Origin: a virus
Direction: 5' to 3' (one strand)
Length of the DNA stretch: 64,000 nt
IMG/VR virus record: IMGVR_UViG_3300032240_002285
Coordinates: 35,746-99,745 of that record
The notes under the pieces: generated by a model
The model's database searches: none
What the model was told of the DNA's origin: nothing
Seen by the model: the letters and a program-made list of their open reading frames with translations, nothing else
In this document: in pieces, positions 39,702 through 48,704 of the stretch
How positions within the stretch are numbered: the stretch's first letter is position 1
Layout of the letters: the number at the start of each line of letters is the position of its first letter
Translations under genes and position numbers: made by a program

Positions 39702-40760
39702 TTAGTTTAATAACCATTTACTTGTTCTTGATGGCATTGATAACCCATCAAATTCATTAGCTTTACGAGATAAAACATCTATCTTTTTATCTATTTGATT
39801 ACCTGCAAGTCCTAATAATCCCCATCTATTTGGATAGTATCTTCTCTTACATGCCATTACTTGAGCTTTCTTTTTATTAAATTCAACATCATCTCCAGAA
39901 ATGTCATCTCTATAATCTTCCCAATATTGATTAATCAATTTTTTACATTCTTGTGGGTTAATTTCACCACCTGCAGGTAATTGTTCACCTTTTTCATCAG
40001 CCTTTTTAAATAATCCTCTTTTGTCTATATAAGCAACTATTCCATTTGGGAATAATCCTCCTAATTGCTCATTGTCAAATTTAACTGGTGTTAATCCTGT
40101 TTTTTGTAAAGGTGTTGGGTCTAGTACATATCCTTGGTTAACAAGTTTTTGTAAAATTTCTCTTTCAGGAGAACCTTCAGGATAATCATCAGGTTTTGTT
40201 GCTAAGAATTCTTTTCTGTAAAGTGGGATGTATAAAAAATTAGTATCAACCCCTTTGAATGGTATCTTTTTATAAACCGAAGGGTCGTCTGCTTTACTTT
40301 TATACTGAAGTTCTGAGTATTCTTGTGCTTTGGATTTGTCTTTATATTCATTTTTTAAATCGTCCATACTTTTTTGTTGTACCTTTTCAGTAGCAGCATT
40401 CATATTAGGACAAGCCCACTTATATGTACCTTTTTTAACATTTTCTTTACTTAAAACATCATATGTAAAGTCGGCATTGATTAACAATTTATCACCTATA
40501 ATATATTTTTGGGCATTATCTTTGGTTGCAACTTTATAATAAGTTGGTTTTCCACCATAACTTATAACTTGACCACCTGTAACGCATCCAGCGGCAATTG
40601 CACCATCTAAAACTGGGTCATTAACAACTCCTGTTTTAAGTTGCTCTTGAATAAGCCCTCTATTTAAACTTTCTAAGTTTTCTTGTAGAACTTTTTTAAA
40701 ATCTTGGTGTTTTTGTAAGATTTGTGATTTTTCGTCCTCTTGTATTAACATTTTTTTCAT
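39702..40760 (-). CDS. candidate internal virion protein, 352 aa
   Basis: Starts MKKMLIQEDEKSQILQKHQ and has LIQEQ near residue 40, a candidate prohead protease site. The remainder mixes helical and beta parts with Cys (ECKKLINQYWEDYRDD, KAQVMACKRRYYPNRWG). No membrane segment. It lies 4 bp from the 219-aa gene and 10 bp from the 315-aa gene. Not recognised. Confidence 0.6.
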   Translation of the reverse strand: MKKMLIQEDEKSQILQKHQDFKKVLQENLESLNRGLIQEQLKTGVVNDPVLDGAIAAGCVTGGQVISYGGKPTYYKVATKDNAQKYIIGDKLLINADFTYDVLSKENVKKGTYKWACPNMNAATEKVQQKSMDDLKNEYKDKSKAQEYSELQYKSKADDPSVYKKIPFKGVDTNFLYIPLYRKEFLATKPDDYPEGSPEREILQKLVNQGYVLDPTPLQKTGLTPVKFDNEQLGGLFPNGIVAYIDKRGLFKKADEKGEQLPAGGEINPQECKKLINQYWEDYRDDISGDDVEFNKKKAQVMACKRRYYPNRWGLLGLAGNQIDKKIDVLSRKANEFDGLSMPSRTSKWLLN

Positions 40761-40770
40761 ATCTAATATA

Positions 40771-41718
40771 TTACGAGCCTGGATTTATATCTGGTTCATT
40801 AAATGTATCCGTAACACTTAATGACGGGTCTTCTTCAACTTTAGTTGTTGTACAAATTTTAGTGATATCTGCATCTGTAAATGAAGTAATTCCTTTAGCT
40901 GCTAATGCTTTTTTAGTTTTTGGTCCAAATTTTCCATCAGGAGTTAATCCACCAAGACATGCCTGTACTTTAGAAATTGCTTCTGATTTACACCCGTAAC
41001 TGTAAGTTCCTGAACATGGCTTATATCCACCTCCAGATTTTTTACCGCCAGTACCTCCACCTTTTTTTTGTTCTTCAGGTTTCAACACTACTTCAGTATC
41101 TTCAATCATCCCCTCAAGAGGTCTTGTGAACATTTTCCATTCATCAGGACTATCAGTCAAATCATCTAAAAATTCCGCAAGTCCACCAGTAACTTTACTG
41201 TTCACTGCACATAAATCGGCAACCGTTGGGATTTTAGTCAATGCTTGTACAATCGCATCTTCATCATCATTCCATTGACCTTTTGCATCCTCTATTGAAT
41301 ATGCAATTTGACGAATTTCGCTTTTAGATAATTTTGGGACTAATCTTGATGCTCCTTTTGCACTACATGCAGAGATTAGTTGTCTAAATCCCGCCTCACC
41401 TTTATCGTGATTTGATGCCCAACTAGCTAACATTCCTAAACCTAACCCTGCTAAAGCACCAACCGAAGTACCTACAACAGGAAATACACTACCTAAAGTT
41501 GCACCTGCAGTCATGGCCGCTGCAATCCCACCTCCTGCAGCAGTTGCACCTACTCCAGCACCTAATAAAGTATTTCCAACAAGAGTTGGGTCTATACTAC
41601 CAGCAGTTTGTTCTTTAATTATTTTTTTATTTTCATCTAAAGTTTTTGATGAATCATATTCCATCATTAACTTGATTCTCTGTAATGCCTCTTCAGGATT
41701 ATATTTAGGTTGTACCAT
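40771..41718 (-). CDS. peptidoglycan-binding/annexin-like virion protein, 315 aa
   Basis: Residues 1-40 are helical with IIKEQ (candidate cleavage site). A Gly/Ala-rich hydrophobic stretch (50-100) could insert into membranes. NDDEDAIVQALTKIPT resembles an annexin-type DEDAI helix (tentative). The C-terminus (YGCKSEAISKVQACL, TPDGKFGPKTKKAL) is a PG_binding_1-like repeat. Together this suggests a protein acting on the envelope during entry or lysis. A class B motif lies 13 nt upstream. Confidence 0.65.
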   Translation of the reverse strand: MVQPKYNPEEALQRIKLMMEYDSSKTLDENKKIIKEQTAGSIDPTLVGNTLLGAGVGATAAGGGIAAAMTAGATLGSVFPVVGTSVGALAGLGLGMLASWASNHDKGEAGFRQLISACSAKGASRLVPKLSKSEIRQIAYSIEDAKGQWNDDEDAIVQALTKIPTVADLCAVNSKVTGGLAEFLDDLTDSPDEWKMFTRPLEGMIEDTEVVLKPEEQKKGGGTGGKKSGGGYKPCSGTYSYGCKSEAISKVQACLGGLTPDGKFGPKTKKALAAKGITSFTDADITKICTTTKVEEDPSLSVTDTFNEPDINPGS

Positions 41719-41731
41719 TTTAACTTTTATT

Positions 41732-41739
41732 TATAAATA
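41732..41739 (-). promoter_or_regulatory. class B motif TATTTATA
   Basis: Perfect 8-mer on the minus strand, 13 nt before the ATG at 41718. Confidence 0.55.
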
Positions 41740-41747
41740 TCTTATTA

Positions 41748-41996
41748 TTACCAAATTTGATTAGCAGCTCCTCTTGTAAGACCTGTTGTCCATTTTTCTC
41801 CACTTTTCCATAACATATTAGCCTTTCCTCTTTTTAATGGGTAAGAATCCTCCCATTTAGGAACTGAAGAAGAACTTCCTCCTGATGAAGGTGGTGATGC
41901 AGGTGCTGCATCGTCTTGTTCATCCATTTCTTCTTTAGTTGTGTTCGGAGTATTTTTTTGAAAAAAATGTATTAAGTAATCTACTTCTAAATTCAT
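41748..41996 (-). CDS. hypothetical protein, 82 aa
   Basis: Helical start, Ala/Pro/Ser-rich middle (AAPASPPSSGGSSSS) and basic/aromatic C-terminus (LKRGKANMLWKSGEKW). The composition suggests a flexible virion component. Class B motif 3 nt before the ATG. Not recognised. Confidence 0.55.
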   Translation of the reverse strand: MNLEVDYLIHFFQKNTPNTTKEEMDEQDDAAPASPPSSGGSSSSVPKWEDSYPLKRGKANMLWKSGEKWTTGLTRGAANQIW

Positions 41997-41999
41997 AGT

Positions 42000-42007
42000 T
42001 ATAAATA
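42000..42007 (-). promoter_or_regulatory. class B motif TATTTATA
   Basis: Perfect 8-mer on the minus strand, 3 nt before the ATG at 41996. Confidence 0.55.
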
Positions 42008-42017
42008 TCTAACGATA

Positions 42018-42317
42018 TCAATAAAAATCCGCTTTAGGTAATGCTTTAGGGTTCATTTCATAATACTCATTCAAGAATGAAATTAACTCATCTTCGTCTA
42101 ATTCTATTTTATCTTCTTCATATAATTCATCTTCAAACTCGTTGTCAAAAAAATCGAAAGATTCTGATTCAAGTACGTACCCATAATCTTCAGCAACGGT
42201 ATAATCTATATTATCAAATCTTAAAACATCATCCTCGTCATTAACTGTTCTAAAAGATACTTCCAAAATATTTGAACTTGTATTCAAGAAGTAAGACACA
42301 ATTTCTTTAATTTCCAT
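42018..42317 (-). CDS. hypothetical acidic protein, 99 aa
   Basis: Very acidic (ESFDFFDNEFEDELYEEDK), predicted alpha/beta, possibly a DNA-mimic or anti-host factor, but this rests on charge alone. No class B motif. Not recognised. Confidence 0.55.
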   Translation of the reverse strand: MEIKEIVSYFLNTSSNILEVSFRTVNDEDDVLRFDNIDYTVAEDYGYVLESESFDFFDNEFEDELYEEDKIELDEDELISFLNEYYEMNPKALPKADFY

Positions 42318-42398
42318 ATTAATGTAATTTTATAATGAAATATTACAAAGGGTAGCAAAAGTCAGTATTTTTCTTATAAAAAATGATTTTTTTATTAC

Positions 42399-42406
42399 TA
42401 TTTATG
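42399..42406 (+). promoter_or_regulatory. class B motif (TATTTATG variant)
   Basis: 27 nt before the ATG at 42434. Confidence 0.4.
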
Positions 42407-42433
42407 ATTATACTTTATCTATAAAACTATAAT

Positions 42434-43015
42434 ATGAGATTTAATTCACTAACAATTGATGACTTTTATGCAAATCCTATGGAAGTTAGAGAGTTTGCAC
42501 TTAAACAAGAATTTAAAGTAAGAGGAAATTACCCTGGTCAAAGAACTGAGCCATTTTTATCTGATAGTATTAAGAAAAAAATAAGAGATATTCTTTATCC
42601 ATTTGCAGGTGAAATCACTTGGTGGGGCGGAGAATATACGGGCTCATTTCAATATACTACAGCAACTGATAGGTCATGGATTCATGCAGATTCAACAACT
42701 GATTGGGCTGCAGTACTTTACTTAACTCCTGATGCACCTGTAACCGCTGGTACTGGAATTTTTAGACATAAGAAAACTGGATGGATGCACTACGATTACA
42801 AACGAGCAAATGATGAAGAATACAAAAAACAAGCACCTCCTGGTGATGAATGTCAAGATTATACTAAATGGGAAATGGTTGATAGAGTAGGTAATATATT
42901 TAACAGACTAATTATGTACCGTGCAGATAACTATCATGTTTCTTTGGATTACTTTGGAAAAGATATAAATGACGGTCGATTATTCCAAGTATTTTTCTTC
43001 AATACTGAACGTTAA
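42434..43015 (+). CDS. 2OG-Fe(II) oxygenase-like protein (DUF6445-type), 193 aa
   Basis: HADS (His84-x-Asp86) and a distal His168 (NYHVSLDYFG) with Arg182 (DGRLFQVFFF) fit a double-stranded beta-helix dioxygenase. The RSWIHADS ... GTGIFRHK ... pattern resembles DUF6445. The substrate could be a protein, nucleic acid or small molecule. Its stop overlaps that of the convergent gene by 4 bp. A second oxygenase lies 0.4 kb away. Confidence 0.7.
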   Translation: MRFNSLTIDDFYANPMEVREFALKQEFKVRGNYPGQRTEPFLSDSIKKKIRDILYPFAGEITWWGGEYTGSFQYTTATDRSWIHADSTTDWAAVLYLTPDAPVTAGTGIFRHKKTGWMHYDYKRANDEEYKKQAPPGDECQDYTKWEMVDRVGNIFNRLIMYRADNYHVSLDYFGKDINDGRLFQVFFFNTER

Positions 43016-43425
43016 TCTAATTTAGCGTTCAGTATATATTTAGGGTTTAATAAATATATCATATCAAGAACACCTTCCAAACATAAACAGTGTCCTTCAA
43101 ACGTAGAGGTAACTTTTCTACGTTTGTTGAATGCTAGAATAATTGTATTGAACTCGTTTGTTTCAGGTATCCAAAGGTTTTTAGCGGATATACCAAGATT
43201 AATAAGAAAATCGTAACTATCTTCAAGATAAGACTCAAAATAAGGGATATCAATTTTATCTAATAATCCCTTTAATTGATGCCCTCTAAGACTATGTTTT
43301 TGTTCGAAGTAAGAAAAAATCATTACTGGTCCAGTACTTTCTTTTCTGACAAAGTGCCATAAATAAAATTCGTTTTCACGACTTATTCTTTCATAGTCCT
43401 CAACTTTTACTCTTTCTCTAATCAT
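43012..43425 (-). CDS. hypothetical protein coupled to oxygenase, 137 aa
   Basis: The ATG at 43425 overlaps the stop of the oxygenase gene (TAATG), so the two are translationally coupled; an upstream TTG start would intrude into the oxygenase. Contains CLCLEGVLDMIYLLNPKY at the C-terminus. No motif recognised. Confidence 0.6.
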   Translation of the reverse strand: MIRERVKVEDYERISRENEFYLWHFVRKESTGPVMIFSYFEQKHSLRGHQLKGLLDKIDIPYFESYLEDSYDFLINLGISAKNLWIPETNEFNTIILAFNKRRKVTSTFEGHCLCLEGVLDMIYLLNPKYILNAKLD

Positions 43426-44018
43426 TATCTTAAATTTGCGCCACAAAGCCAAGTAACTAAAGATGTTCTGATACCTGAAGTTAATGGAGTTACTCTATGA
43501 AGTACAAACGACGGGAAGAAACAAATCAATCCTTTTTGTCTTGGTACTGTTAATATACTTCCGCCAATGTTCATTTGTAATTCACCACCTTCATATTCAC
43601 TTGGGTCTGAAAGTTGTAATACTACCGATAATTTTCTGTTTGACATATTAGGACCTAAATCTGCATGCCAGTCATAATGTCCACCATCACCATTATAAGT
43701 AGTGTATTGTAAACTATCGTGATATCCCCAAATATCAAAGTTCCACATTTCTCTATTGGCAATCATAGCCAAATCGGCAATTTTAGAATATAACCATGTA
43801 GAGTCATTATTATCAGGAATCCATGCGATATCGCTCTTACGATACTCTGAAACTTTTCCATCAGAACCTCCGCCAGTTTCACCTTTTTGTTTAGGTATTG
43901 AATCTCCAATTTTTTTGATTTTATCTATTGTTTCATCATTAAATTCTTTATCAAAATAATAATAATTGAAGTGGTTTACCTGATTTCTTTGAGTAGGGAA
44001 AAAATAATTTGCTGACAT
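43425..44018 (-). CDS. 2OG-Fe(II) oxygenase (PKHD-type hydroxylase-like), 197 aa
   Basis: HYDWHADLG gives His118-x-Asp120, LHRVTPLTSGIRTSLVTWLCG gives the distal His174 and the 2-oxoglutarate-binding Arg184. SVVLQLSDPSEYEGGELQ is typical of the PKHD/YbiX group. T4-like phages often carry such enzymes; the target is unknown. The ATG at 44018 (MSANYFFPTQ) is preferred because upstream codons are AT-rich and not family-like. Confidence 0.88.
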   Translation of the reverse strand: MSANYFFPTQRNQVNHFNYYYFDKEFNDETIDKIKKIGDSIPKQKGETGGGSDGKVSEYRKSDIAWIPDNNDSTWLYSKIADLAMIANREMWNFDIWGYHDSLQYTTYNGDGGHYDWHADLGPNMSNRKLSVVLQLSDPSEYEGGELQMNIGGSILTVPRQKGLICFFPSFVLHRVTPLTSGIRTSLVTWLCGANLR

Positions 44019-44085
44019 TTTATAAAATTTAGTTATACTAATTATAATAAACGAGTAAGACCAATTCAACATTAAACATCACATT

Positions 44086-45078
44086 ATGACAAAAAAAAGA
44101 AAAATAATTGACATAATCTTTTTCAATGGTGAAATTGATATACTAAAATTCAGATTATTTGAATTAAACCCATTCGTTGATACTTTTATAATTATTGAAT
44201 CGTTATCTAATTCTTCAGAACTTGTTAAACATAATAAATTTTTTGACGAATATAATGAAAAACTTATTCATTTATACGTACCTATTGATTTCGGTTTTAG
44301 TGATAGGATTGATTTAATATATAAGACATTACAAAAACTTGAGTTGAATTTTGAAGATGTAATTGCAGTATCAAATACTAATGAAGTACCTGATTTTTCC
44401 AAATTTAGTAATGTTATTGAAGAATTAAAATACGGAATAGTTTATTTAAAACCTCAAAAATTTGTTTGGAATATCAATCATATTGATAAAAATAGAGATG
44501 TTGGTTCTTTAATTTTCTTATACACATCTCTAATTCAAAATAAACGTAATATACTTGAATTTTATTCAAATAAAGATTTATTTAATTTATCTTGTGAAAA
44601 AATAGAAAACGGATGGAAATTTGTTGGATTTAATTTAAATGATAGAATAGGTTTTGAATACCAAATTGAAGAAAAATTACCAATGACTAAAGTTAATTCA
44701 GTTACAACATATCAATTGACTGAATCAAAATTTATTGATTTACCCATAAATTATAAATTACTCCCTAAAAATAAAATTGGAAGAAATTCAAACAAAAACC
44801 ATTTATTCATAGTTAATGAATTACCTGAATCTACAATTAAAGAATTTGAACAAAAATACGACACAATTTCAATTATTAAATTTATATCAGATGTTAATGA
44901 ACAGTTAGGCATAAAAATTACCGATAAAATTACAAAACATTCAATTTTTGTGCCCAATAAAATACTTTACGGTACAGATAGTTTGAATGAATTTCAAGAG
45001 AAATATAAACTAAATGAAATTGAAAGGTTAAAACATACTTTATTTCTAAAAGAACAAGATACTGTAACTATATTATAA
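44086..45078 (+). CDS. GT17-like glycosyltransferase, 330 aa
   Basis: The N-terminus KIIDIIFFNGEIDILKFRLFE, then VDTFIIIESLSNS, then DVIAVSNTNEVPDFSKF follows the glycosyltransferase family 17 pattern (D-x-F-F-NE-D-L..RL.EL...VD.FVI.E). The C-terminal third is not recognised. The substrate may be phage DNA, virion protein or host surface glycan. It is divergent from the oxygenase gene and ends in a bidirectional terminator. Confidence 0.65.
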   Translation: MTKKRKIIDIIFFNGEIDILKFRLFELNPFVDTFIIIESLSNSSELVKHNKFFDEYNEKLIHLYVPIDFGFSDRIDLIYKTLQKLELNFEDVIAVSNTNEVPDFSKFSNVIEELKYGIVYLKPQKFVWNINHIDKNRDVGSLIFLYTSLIQNKRNILEFYSNKDLFNLSCEKIENGWKFVGFNLNDRIGFEYQIEEKLPMTKVNSVTTYQLTESKFIDLPINYKLLPKNKIGRNSNKNHLFIVNELPESTIKEFEQKYDTISIIKFISDVNEQLGIKITDKITKHSIFVPNKILYGTDSLNEFQEKYKLNEIERLKHTLFLKEQDTVTIL

Positions 45079-45107
45079 AAAAACCCCTCTTTTTAGGAGG
45101 GGTTTCA
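45077..45107. terminator. bidirectional rho-independent terminator
   Basis: AAACCCCTC/GAGGGGTTT stem with flanking A- and T-runs between convergent genes. Confidence 0.9.
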
Positions 45108-45109
45108 TT

Positions 45110-46468
45110 TTAATATTTGTTAACTCTGTTAAACATTTCCATAATTTTGTTTTTTTGGTTAAAGAATGATTCTTTCAAATCTTCATCAACCTCTTCCCAA
45201 TCTCCTAACTTGCTTTTGATATCTTCCCAATAAGTGTCACTTTTAGGGTCTAAATCATAATCTTCATAATCAGATGGGTCAAATTCATCAGAGTCATAAT
45301 CTTCACCGTTTTTCTCGGCATCTTGTTTTCTTTTTGCGTGTTTCCAAACATGTGGTGGTAAAAATTGTTCGTCAGTTTCGCCTTCATACTGACTTTGTTG
45401 ATATGGTCCTGCTTTACCTGGGCCATCACTGTCAAAATCATATGCCTTTTCCATTCCTCCGTAGATTCCTTGAACTCCTGAAACATCAACTTCATCCATC
45501 TCTTCAGCCCAAGCCGATTCCATCATTTCTGGTTCGTAAGCATACATATCGTCTTCTGTCATTGGTTCGTAGTCAGCACTATTTGTATCTTCATCTTCAA
45601 AATCTAATTCATTTACTGGATAAACATCTCCACCATTCATTGGCCCACCAGATTCAAAATCATACGCTGATGCAACATCGCCAACATTCATATCATCAAC
45701 ATTTCCACCTTGTTCAGTAACATTTTCTTTTTTACCTAACAAATCAGTATTAATTAAATTTAAATCCATCAATCTTTTTGTTAAAACTTTTCTTGGTAGT
45801 TTTCTCAAATATCTAATAACAATTGGTGGAATATCGTTACCATATTCACCAAAAAGTTTTTCTAAAATATCTTTTTCTTTTGGTGTTGGTTCAAAAGTTG
45901 CTCTTGTACGAGAAGCTTTCATTCCCATTTTACCTTTTTCGTAAGGTTTGTCGTCAGAATCTTCTTCTGACATTTCAGATGCGTTTATATCTTCAAATCC
46001 ATCATCTTCATTATCGGGGTCTTCTACATCTTGTTCTTTATAAAGATTCTTGTGACTTCCTTCAAAAGTATCTTTATCGTTGGATGAACCTTCAATGTAG
46101 TCAAATCCTGCAGTTGGATTTAAATCTTCTTCATGGTAGATATCATCTAAATGACCAGTTTCTTCTTCCATGTGACCGTAGTTGCACTCAGTACACATAC
46201 CTTCCATCATCATTGCGCCACACTCATCACAAACTTCTTTTTGTTCGACTTGTTCGTTGATACCCATATTACTGTATCTCTTAACTTCACCTTTGTTATT
46301 TACAACCATTCCCTCTTTGTCACCTGCAAAATCGTGAACATATAGTGGTTGTTGGTTTGACACTTCTGGTTGCATGGTTCTATAACCATCGTATACGTGT
46401 CTGTGTTTGTCTAATATATCTGACTTTTCCTCTGCAGACAATTGACCTAATCCGAAATATCCTCTCAT
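45110..46468 (-). CDS. acidic structural-type protein with zinc ribbon, 452 aa
   Basis: MGINEQ near residue 70 is a candidate prohead protease site. A CDEC...CTEC ribbon follows at about 80-95. The middle is strongly acidic, and the segment AYDFESGGP recurs as AYDFDSDGP, a duplicated motif. A helical end (FFNQKNKIMEMFNRVN) closes it. The pattern suggests a virion or head-internal protein processed at assembly; inference. A class B motif lies 16 nt upstream. Confidence 0.62.
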   Translation of the reverse strand: MRGYFGLGQLSAEEKSDILDKHRHVYDGYRTMQPEVSNQQPLYVHDFAGDKEGMVVNNKGEVKRYSNMGINEQVEQKEVCDECGAMMMEGMCTECNYGHMEEETGHLDDIYHEEDLNPTAGFDYIEGSSNDKDTFEGSHKNLYKEQDVEDPDNEDDGFEDINASEMSEEDSDDKPYEKGKMGMKASRTRATFEPTPKEKDILEKLFGEYGNDIPPIVIRYLRKLPRKVLTKRLMDLNLINTDLLGKKENVTEQGGNVDDMNVGDVASAYDFESGGPMNGGDVYPVNELDFEDEDTNSADYEPMTEDDMYAYEPEMMESAWAEEMDEVDVSGVQGIYGGMEKAYDFDSDGPGKAGPYQQSQYEGETDEQFLPPHVWKHAKRKQDAEKNGEDYDSDEFDPSDYEDYDLDPKSDTYWEDIKSKLGDWEEVDEDLKESFFNQKNKIMEMFNRVNKY

Positions 46469-46484
46469 AAATTTTAAATTTTAT

Positions 46485-46492
46485 TATAAATA
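46485..46492 (-). promoter_or_regulatory. class B motif TATTTATA
   Basis: Perfect 8-mer on the minus strand, 16 nt before the ATG at 46468. Confidence 0.55.
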
Positions 46493-46631
46493 CTTTTAAT
46501 TTTACATTTGACATAATAAATGGAAAGGTTTATCTTTTCATTAACAAGTCGTGTTTCTTGTTTCTCATTTGATAGTATCTTGGTAATTTACTCTTAGGCC
46601 TAACAGAAACACACTTGTTTTTTCATTCAAT

Positions 46632-46886
46632 ATGGGTATAGAAGACTACGATATTCACGAATTTGCAGAAGGAGCCATTATATTGGATGGACTTGATGAC
46701 GCTATAATCGGTATTGTAGAAGAATTTGGTAATGGCCCTCGTATCTTATACTCCAAACCTAAAATTCTTAATATTCTCTGTAAAAGAGACTTAATGACTC
46801 AAAGTGAGGCTGAAGAATTTTATGACTACAATATTATTGGTCTTTACGCTGGAGAACAAAATCCTGTATTTTTAATTACGGAATAA
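46632..46886 (+). CDS. hypothetical protein, 84 aa
   Basis: Compact acidic protein (EGAIILDGLDDAIIGIVEEFG ... MTQSEAEEFYDYNIIGLYAGE) of a type seen in many phages near replication/nucleotide genes, as I recall. Function unknown. It opens the plus-strand operon that includes the RNA repair and thymidylate genes. Confidence 0.65.
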   Translation: MGIEDYDIHEFAEGAIILDGLDDAIIGIVEEFGNGPRILYSKPKILNILCKRDLMTQSEAEEFYDYNIIGLYAGEQNPVFLITE

Positions 46887-46892
46887 TTTTCT

Positions 46893-46900
46893 TATCTTTG
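46893..46900 (+). promoter_or_regulatory. class A -7 element TATCTTTG
   Basis: Exact TAnnTTTG, 4 nt before the ATG at 46905; the TTG box is not at the expected distance. Confidence 0.4.
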
Positions 46901-46904
46901 TATT

Positions 46905-47579
46905 ATGATGAAGATAGAATTACAGAAGGGCCAAAACATTTGGGTGACATCTGACACCCACTATAACCACAAAAACATTTGTAGGGGTGTAACTAATTGG
47001 AGAACTCAAGATGGTAAGGTTCCCGATAGTCAAACACGAGATTTCAAAACTCTTGAGTTGATGAATCAGGCTATTGTAAACAACATTAACCTCAATGTTG
47101 GTCAAGATGATATTTTGATTCACCTTGGTGACTGGTCGTTTGGTGGATTTGAAAATATTGAGATTTTTCGTAATAGAATCATTTGTCAAAACATTCACTT
47201 AATTCTTGGAAACCACGACCACCACATTGAAAGAAACCGTGGAGATATTCAACAATCATTTTTAAGCGTTAATACATTAGAACAATTTGATTTGAAATGG
47301 GAAGGTGGTAAAGAGACATTTACTATTTGTCACTATCCTCTCGCATCTTGGAATAATATGAACACAGGTGTGATTCACTTACACGGTCACGTTCACTTAC
47401 CTACAGACAAAAAATTTGGTAAAGGAAAAAAAATGGATGTTGGAATGGACGGTCATCCTGAATTTAGACCATATAACATTATTAGAGAAATTATTCCATT
47501 AATGAAAAAACGAGAAATTAAATCGGATATGTTTTTTGACCACCACGAAGAAAGATTTGAAGGACAAGATGTTGGATAA
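46905..47579 (+). CDS. calcineurin-like metallophosphoesterase, 224 aa
   Basis: All family motifs are present: SDTHYNH (Asp17, His19), LGDWS (Asp76), LGNHDHH (Asn103, His104), CHYPL (His143) and HLHGHVHLP. It hydrolyses phosphomono- or diesters; nucleic acid ends or cyclic phosphates are plausible targets given the kinase and RNA ligase genes downstream. The start could be the second Met (46908). Overlaps the next gene by 11 bp. Confidence 0.9.
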   Translation: MMKIELQKGQNIWVTSDTHYNHKNICRGVTNWRTQDGKVPDSQTRDFKTLELMNQAIVNNINLNVGQDDILIHLGDWSFGGFENIEIFRNRIICQNIHLILGNHDHHIERNRGDIQQSFLSVNTLEQFDLKWEGGKETFTICHYPLASWNNMNTGVIHLHGHVHLPTDKKFGKGKKMDVGMDGHPEFRPYNIIREIIPLMKKREIKSDMFFDHHEERFEGQDVG

Positions 47580-47766
47580 AAAGAAACCCTGTAGAGAATG
47601 TCCTTGGATTGTGAGGAACAAACACAATGATACAATTGTGAAATTCTCAAAAGAAAAAAATAAGAATCACAATTGTCACATGACAGAGGGTTCAAAGAAT
47701 CTTTGGAAAGTAAACAAAGACACGGAATGTGTAGGACGTAAATTGAATACGAATTATGGAAAATAA
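47569..47766 (+). CDS. DUF6283-like cysteine-rich protein, 65 aa
   Basis: CRECPW near the N-terminus, then NHNCHM and CVGRK, the four-Cys/His layout of DUF6283-like phage proteins, probably zinc binding. The ATG at 47569 is preferred over an in-frame TTG further upstream. It overlaps both neighbours by 11 bp. Function unknown. Confidence 0.68.
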   Translation: MLDKKKPCRECPWIVRNKHNDTIVKFSKEKNKNHNCHMTEGSKNLWKVNKDTECVGRKLNTNYGK

Positions 47767-48085
47767 AGAATATATCTTATGCACATCAGTTTGGTATAAA
47801 GACCTGCCAATGAAAAAAGGTGAGGTCTTAAATAATCGTGGATTCAGACCATATAATGTTGATAGAGGTATTGTAATCAGCGGTTGGGGGCACGGAAATT
47901 GTATCTATCAAATGGTTGCAATTACAGGTCTTAAATCAAATCCTGACGAAGCTGGTGAAGAAGTACAAGGATTTCTTACCAACAAGAATAGATTTGTTGA
48001 CAGGGAAGAAGCCGCCCAAATCGCATTTGATGCTGGACAAACAGAAGAAAAAAAGATAAGATTATTCTCAGAAGATTTATACTAA
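47756..48085 (+). CDS. conserved hypothetical protein, 109 aa
   Basis: Ends with NRFVDREEAAQIAFDAGQ, a segment I have seen in many phage and bacterial proteins of unknown function. Compact alpha/beta. Overlaps the preceding gene by 11 bp and ends 1 bp before the kinase gene. Confidence 0.65.
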   Translation: MENKEYILCTSVWYKDLPMKKGEVLNNRGFRPYNVDRGIVISGWGHGNCIYQMVAITGLKSNPDEAGEEVQGFLTNKNRFVDREEAAQIAFDAGQTEEKKIRLFSEDLY

Positions 48086-48086
48086 A

Positions 48087-48470
48087 ATGAAAAATTTAAT
48101 ATTATTAAGAGGACTACCTGGTAGTGGAAAATCCACCCTTTCTCAACTATTTTCAGCCTTCACATTGGAATCGGACATGTATTTTATACAAGATAGAAAA
48201 TACAACTTTGATGCAACCAAACTAAAAGAAGCTCATCAATGGTGTCAAGACCAATGCAAATCATATATGCAAAGAGAAAAACCAAAGATTGTAATATCAA
48301 ATACATTTACTCAAGAATGGGAAATGAAACCATACATAGATTTGGCAAATCAACATGGATATACTATCTTTACAATTGTTGTTGAAAACAGACATGGAAA
48401 CTCAAGTGTTCATAATGTTCCTGAAGAAACAATCAATAAAATGAAAAACAGATTTGAAATTAAAATTTAA
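48087..48470 (+). CDS. P-loop polynucleotide kinase-like protein, 127 aa
   Basis: Walker A GLPGSGKST (8-16), ESDMYF with the acidic pair, KLKEAHQWCQDQC and VISNTFTQEWEM follow the AAA_33/N4BP2L1-type kinase pattern, related to T4 polynucleotide kinase. Predicted to phosphorylate 5'-OH ends of RNA or DNA. The RNA ligase lies 233 bp downstream, with one small gene between. Confidence 0.85.
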   Translation: MKNLILLRGLPGSGKSTLSQLFSAFTLESDMYFIQDRKYNFDATKLKEAHQWCQDQCKSYMQREKPKIVISNTFTQEWEMKPYIDLANQHGYTIFTIVVENRHGNSSVHNVPEETINKMKNRFEIKI

Positions 48471-48482
48471 CAACCACATAAC

Positions 48483-48704
48483 ATGCAAATTCAAACATTA
48501 GTATTCAACACAACAAAAAAAACAATTAAAGTAACTGAGGGTCATTTCTATGATTCTAAAATCCTTTTTGAAGCTCAAAATGTATCTACCGTAAAAGTAT
48601 TACCTGAAGGTCTTTACGAAGTGATGCAAAAAGATGAAAACGATAACACACGACCAATCTTACGTTTTCCAATCTCTTACACAAACATGGTCATTGAAAA
48701 ATAA
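48483..48704 (+). CDS. hypothetical protein, 73 aa
   Basis: Small beta-rich protein between kinase and ligase; its stop overlaps the ligase ATG (TAATG), so it is translationally coupled to it. Not recognised. Confidence 0.6.
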   Translation: MQIQTLVFNTTKKTIKVTEGHFYDSKILFEAQNVSTVKVLPEGLYEVMQKDENDNTRPILRFPISYTNMVIEK

